Positions 59,224 to 64,000 of a stretch of 64,000 nt of DNA are shown piece after piece (position 1 is the first letter of the stretch; every line of letters begins with the position of its first letter). Below the pieces are notes generated by a model. That model saw only the letters and a list, made by a program, of their open reading frames with translations. It was not told where the DNA came from and did no database searches. Source of the stretch: Pleodorina starrii. Lineage: Eukaryota > Chlorophyta > Chlorophyceae > Chlamydomonadales > Volvocaceae. A program made the position numbers and the translations under genes. Where the stretch lies: the NCBI GenBank assembly GCA_030267565.1, contig BRXU01000002.1:310001-374000 (forward strand), in the 5' to 3' direction.

Positions 59224-61431
59224 ATGCCAGCAGGCACCCAGCACATATCTACCGCGTTGCGGAGCCCAGGGCATGCCCCTAACACCGCAGAGCTGCACGT
59301 GGTCTGGCCCGGGTTCGGGACGTGCTTCTTCTGGCAAGCCGGTGCGTCACAAAGCTGATGCCGGGGTACCCGCCCTTCTCGCCGCCCCCCTCGTGGCTGA
59401 GGGACCCCAGGTGGACCCTCAGCCGCGACGGGGGCGGCTGCGTGCAGCTCACGTTTGCCGCCTCCAGCGTTCCAAACCAAAGCTCTCCAGGCTCTCCGGG
59501 CCGCCCCTCACTCACTCCGGGCTCTCAGTTGCCCTCTCCCGCCCCCTTTTCCATCGCTCCGGCCTATCCTATCCGTGGACAGCCCTCTTTCCAGCGGATC
59601 GCTGCGGCTCCACAGCCGCCGTCTCCTAAACCTTTACCTCCCTGTCCTTCTTTCATCCCCAATCACCCATGACTTCTTTTCCCAAGGCGTCATGAGCCGG
59701 CTGTCTGAGGAGTTCCGCATGGCTCAGGTGCCCACCGTTGGAAGCAGCGGCGGCGGCCTGGTGGCCATTCTGGGGGCCTGCGAGGTGCCCCCGGTGGAGG
59801 CAGTCCGCCTGGCCTTCAGGCTGTGCCGGGAGGCGGGCGTGTACGACAGACCGCTGGGGTTGCTGGGCATCTGGCGCAGCCTGGTGCACAGGTGGGTGGG
59901 TGGGTTCAGTGTTTGGGTGGGTTCAGTGTTTGGGTGGTTTGGGTGAGTAGGTGGGTGGGTGGGTGGGTGTTTATGAAAGATGGGATCGCAGCGGAACCGA
60001 TTTCGGTGCACGGATCCAGGATCGAGGATTCAGGGCGTTGCTTAACCCTACCCTACCCTACCCTACATGCCTGTGGTCGTACTGTACGGCAGGTGGCTGG
60101 ACGAGCTGCTGCCCGCGGACGCCGCCGCCCGCTGCGCCAATGTGGGCATTGTGGTGACGGAGGTTCCCTCCCTGCAGCCGCTCAAGGTAAGGGCGGACAG
60201 CCAGGCCGCCGCCGCTGCCACCCTCCGCTCCTCTTCGGCCCGATTCCCCCTTCTCTCTCCTTCTCCCTCTCCCTCTCTCTCACACACACATACACATGCA
60301 CGCGCGCTCTTTTCCTCCCTAGCACCCTTTCGCTCCCTCTGCCCTCTCCTCCCTCCCTCCCTCCCCAACTGCGTTGCGTTCCCTCGCCCCGGGCCGTTCT
60401 AATTACTCCCCAGCTGGCCGGCTGGCGCTGCCGCTCCGACCTCATGAGCGCCGCCCTGGCCTCCGCCCACATCCCGCTGCTGCTGGACGGCACCTTCGCC
60501 ACCCGCTGCCGAGATCGTCTGGTGGTGGACGGGAACCTGCACTACGCCTGGTTGCGCAGACCGCAGTCGCTGGTGCCGCCAGGTGGGTACCGTAGTTAAG
60601 AGGTGCGGCCGCAGCGGTGAGCGGGTCCCGGCGATCCTGACGAACGAGCCCAGGACCCAGGACCCGAAGGACCCGAAGGCCGCCGGGTGGATCTGCACCC
60701 GAGAGCGACCGCAGCCTGCTGCCATACATGGCGCACCGTGCGTGGCCTTTGCCCCCTGTCCCGGGTCTCCTCCCCCTTGGGTGTTCCCTCCCTGGATCCG
60801 TTCACCAGAGTCGCCACTGAACTCACTCCACCGCGGCTGTTTCTCCTGAACTGAACTCCCCAAAAATGAAAAGTAGTAAGGTCCAGCCACCAGTAACGCC
60901 CGTCACCACCCGTCCCGTGCCGGTGGGCGGGTCGGGGCGGTGGGTGGATTGCAGGTCCGAGCCTGGTGTTCGACCCACGGGACGATCCGGACCTGCAGCG
61001 GGCGCTGCGTGGTTTCGGAGCATGTGTGCGCTGCATGGACGACCGGCGGGCGCTGGGCCTCGTGGAGTTGGGGCGCCGCCACTATGACATGTTGGTGGCC
61101 AGAGGGGCGATCGACAGGTGGGTGTGGATGTGGGTTTGGGGTGCGCGTGTGCGTGTGTGTGTGCGTGTGTGCGCGCATGTGTGTGTATGGTGTTACATGC
61201 GGTAGTTTCCTGGTTGGGCCTGATGCTAGGCAGGGGCCGCTGCTGGCGACTCCGAAAGGGATGCCCGGCGGGACCCGGAGTGTGGGCCTGGTGAACCCGC
61301 ACATGCGGCCCTCCACCTCGCCATGACCCCGGGTCACCCAACCCGTCCGCAGGCGATTGCTTAGCGCCCATTACGGCAGGGCCCGACCCAGCGCCTCGGC
61401 GCCGCAGCGGCGGGACGTCGTGGGCGCCTGA
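59224..61431 (+). CDS. Patatin-like lipid acyl hydrolase, compact
   Basis: Ser-Asp dyad acyl hydrolase of the patatin/PNPLA type. Six exons close in phase: 59224-59341, 59687-59891, 60093-60186, 60414-60582, 60955-61117 and 61353-61431, giving 275 residues. The start MPAGTQHIST is the first in-frame ATG. VVWPGFGTCFFWQAG (about 26-40) takes the place of the glycine-rich oxyanion loop. VGSSGGGLVAI holds the nucleophile Ser60 in GxSxG, and LVVDGNLHY gives the partner Asp178 in a DG motif. The exon 1-2 acceptor is AAG rather than CAG. There is no signal peptide or membrane span. The protein ends RRDVVGA, shorter than plant patatins (about 380), so it is a minimal domain. It may be a lipase or a non-lipolytic relative; DGN instead of DGG/DGA in the dyad motif leaves activity open. 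Confidence 0.88.
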
Positions 61432-62120
61432 GCGCAAATACGGACGCGCGCTCCCGAGTGCGCGAGCGAGCACCGGACACGGGCGGGGATGCCGGAGACG
61501 CGCGCGAGGATCCACACGTGGGCCGCGTCTGCAGCCTGGCTGGTAAGGGCTGGTACGGGGGCCATTCCGCGGCTCGGAGGCCACCTTCATACTGCGGCTC
61601 GGAGGCCCTGGGTGGTCCATCGGTACCCTGGGTGGTCCATTCCGCGGCTCGGGGGCCACCTTGGGGGTCGCAAGGCCGTTGCCGAGACCTGCCCGAGGTT
61701 GCTTTGCTTCTATCTGCTGTGTGTCTTGTGCAGAAATGAGAGAACTTGATCGCATGCGTGCGCCGAAATGACTCGTGTTCGCTCGCTGCCCCGGCATGCA
61801 ATCATTCAGCCCTGCTTGCAAGCGCTCATGGCGTGCGCTGGTGGCCAGCGGGGCAGTTGGGCTCCATCAATTTGTCAGTCTGGAGGAGCCTCTTGGGGCA
61901 ACGGGACTTTCTTGGGTTGAATTGCTGACAGGACGCTCACCGGCCTCTCGGGCGTCAGGCCACGTATCCGTGGCAGTTACTCTTTAGTGCTCTTCGAAGC
62001 CAGCAAATGTCGGTGTGCAATTTACGTGTCCCGGATGGTACAGCAATCTGGGTTGCAGCCTGTCACCTACGGGGAGCTGCAACGAATAAGCGGTTGGTGA
62101 CTGCATGCTGCTGCTGACTG

Positions 62121-62160
62121 GAGGAGGCGGGGCGGGGCGGGGCGGGGCGGGGCGGGGGAA
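62121..62160 (+). repeat. (GGGGC)n G-rich run
   Basis: Five or six GGGG blocks separated by single C, able in principle to form a G-quadruplex. Confidence 0.85.
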
Positions 62161-62872
62161 GCGAGGCAGCATGGGAGTCTTTGGCTCGAGGGGCCACCCA
62201 TGCCCTGTCTTGCACGGGCCCGACAGGTAGGGCGCTTATTACTTGGCTTACCGGTACTAATTCGCGACAATCGGAACATGAGGACATCTGGCACGGATTT
62301 GGGGACTGGGCGCTGGGATACAGGCACGGGCCCTGCTGACACCACATTTTTTCGATTCATCTGTCGGGTGCTGCTGTAGGGTGGTGCTTGTTGTAGGGTG
62401 GTCCTTCTTCTTCACAGTACATCTTCCTCAGGCGGATCTCCGCTGCGTGGTGCGTGCCCATTGCCGCACCGGGGGGGCCCGCCGGGGGGCGTAAATGCTG
62501 TGTATGTGTCGTGTGTGTTGGTGTTGTATTGGTAGGGTTGCGCAACCCGCAGCGGCGAAACGTGGGTCCTTGCGGCCAGGGCGAATGCAAGCGGCAACGG
62601 GCAGGCGCAGTGAGGGGTGCTGACGCTTTCGCTGTCGCCGAGGGCACGTTCGGGTGAACCTTGTTGCGTGCGTGCGCGATTCTTTTTTAGCGTTTAGGGC
62701 TTTCCGTAGCGACGGCTTGAGACCCCCGGGCTGCCATCGGAAATTCGGAATGGTACGTCTAGCCCAGGCAGACACAGCTGCCTGCGAAGGGGGGGTTGCT
62801 CTGAAGGACCGCTCCGAAGGACGACGACCTGGGCTGGCTGGGGCACCCCGCGTGCAGCGCGCGGCGGTGCAA

Positions 62873-62873
62873 C

Positions 62874-62912
<39 letters not shown>
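62873..62912 (+). repeat. (TTG)n microsatellite
   Basis: About 13 uninterrupted ttg triplets. Confidence 0.95.
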
Positions 62913-63158
62913 AGCTGCTGTTTGTTTTTCGTTTGTTGATATTTGTTGTTACCGTGCAGTAAAATACCGTAAATAGGATGGTATCACGCGGCCATCGCAG
63001 ATCGATGACCGGGAGGCTTTATTTGGAATCAATCCTTTCAGTTGTGACTACTTGCCTACACCGGCAGTTGTGCCGTACTGTAGGTTGTGTTTGTAACAGT
63101 GGGCTCCAGAAGACCCGCGAAGAGTAGAGCCAACGGGCCATCCAGCGGGCCCATCAAA

Positions 63159-63286
63159 CATCAGGCAGAGGGGTGTGAGTCCGTGCTGCCCTGCTCGTGT
63201 CTGGTGCAGTGCAGTGCACGATGGCCCATCGTGCACTGCACCAGACACGAGCAGGGCAGCACGGACTCACACCCCTCTGCCTGATG
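63159..63286. repeat. Near-perfect 128-bp palindrome
   Basis: The arms read catcaggcagaggggtgtga at the left and its complement at the right, meeting at gcacgatgg-c-ccatcgtgc with a 1-nt centre (63225). The only mismatch seen is an extra 5 nt (agtgc) in the left arm. Confidence 0.95.
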
Positions 63287-63497
63287 TTGGCAACCGGCCT
63301 GGTGTTATTTCCGCCCGAGAAGACCTGACGGAGCCAAACACACCGGTGGGTGCAGGCTGTGGGTGCAGCCTTGAGCTGCTGGCGGGTGCAGCGAAGGGGC
63401 GAGGGTGACGAGGGAAGTTCGGAGCGGCCTTCTGCCTCCAAGACACGTGGGACCTATGACCTGACCTATGGCCTGGCCTATAGCCTGACCATAGACC

Positions 63498-64000
63498 TAC
63501 ACGTACACACGCGCACGTACACACGCACACGTACACACGCACAACTACACACACGCACGTACACACGCACAACTACACACGCACACGTACACACGCGCAC
63601 GTACACACGCACACGTACACACGCACACGTACACACGCGCACGTACACACGCGCACGTACACACGCGCACGTACACACGCACACGTACACACGCACAACT
63701 ACACACACGCATGTACACACGCGCACGTACACACGCGCACGTACACACGCGCACGTACACACGCGCACGTACACACGCACACGAACACACGCACACGTAC
63801 ACACGCACACGTACACACGCGCACGTACACACGCGCACGTACACACGCACACGTACACACGCACACGTACACACGCACACGTACACACGCACACGTACAC
63901 ACGCACACGTACACACGCACACGTACACACGCACACGTACACACGCACACGTACACACGCGCACGTACACACGCGCACGTACACACGCGAATGTACACAC
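63498..64000. repeat. 14-bp array (acgtacacacgcac)n running off the window
   Basis: About 36 copies with gc/ac variants and occasional aactac changes. Open frames in it repeat every 42 bp and are not genes. Confidence 0.95.

Larger units (their letters stand above)
61432..63158. other. 3' flank of patatin-like gene, no further gene seen
   Basis: Holds short imperfect repeats at 61560-61670 (gcggctcggaggcc; ctgggtggtccat), a G-rich pentamer run and a TTG run listed separately. No coding exon can be supported. Confidence 0.4.

Noticed and set aside
63478..64000. Cys/Val-rich minus-strand ORFs
   Set aside because: Translations of the 14-bp array, repeating every 42 bp.
63498..64000. CRISPR-like periodic array
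   Set aside because: Contiguous tandem units with no unique spacers, and the genome is eukaryotic; the same applies to 23196-23660 and 29096-30560.

Overview
The window looks like nuclear DNA of a volvocine green alga (Chlamydomonas/Gonium/Volvox group). The evidence is GC-rich, Ala/Gly/Pro-rich coding exons cut by many short introns with GTGAG, GTGGG or GTACG donors and CAG acceptors; a pherophorin with a Ser-Pro spacer between two cysteine-rich domains; a TGTAA polyadenylation signal; and internal runs of TTTTAGGG, the Chlamydomonas-type telomere repeat. I rebuilt gene models by joining open frames at GT/AG sites and requiring reading phase to close at each junction.

Left part (1-18.5 kb): a SIRT6/SRT1-type sirtuin on the minus strand runs off the left edge (1-2796). 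A plus-strand, plastid- or membrane-directed-looking protein follows, with low-complexity regions and a right-handed beta-helix-like C-terminus (4042-8643). Next, on the minus strand, is a multi-membrane-span/ankyrin protein (11295 to about 18536). Its middle resembles the C-terminal extension of large SBP-box proteins (SPL1/SPL14, CRR1), but no SBP zinc finger is visible.

Middle (18.5-32 kb): an AT-richer, gene-poor stretch has nested inverted repeats (19674-20618) around a gag-like ORF. A seven-exon pherophorin follows (22104-27128), with a long octanucleotide array in intron 2. A 1.5 kb 19-bp minisatellite (about 29096-30560) contains a 331-bp internal duplication.

Right part (32-64 kb): an 18-exon minus-strand gene (32100-46490) encodes about 2,969 residues with a transit-peptide-like N-terminus and about 12 copies of a helical repeat that I cannot match to a named family. 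This is the best candidate for something undescribed. It is divergently paired with a two-exon, mitochondrial-looking basic protein (47023-48286). Then come an 11-exon plastid-type aldo/keto reductase (49967-54505), an intronless proteasome beta-5 subunit (56560-57378, minus), a six-exon patatin-like hydrolase (59224-61431) and a repeat-rich end with a near-perfect palindrome and a 14-bp array.

These are independent housekeeping and lineage-specific genes. I see no operon or pathway cluster, no tRNA or rRNA gene, no CRISPR array and no complete autonomous transposon.
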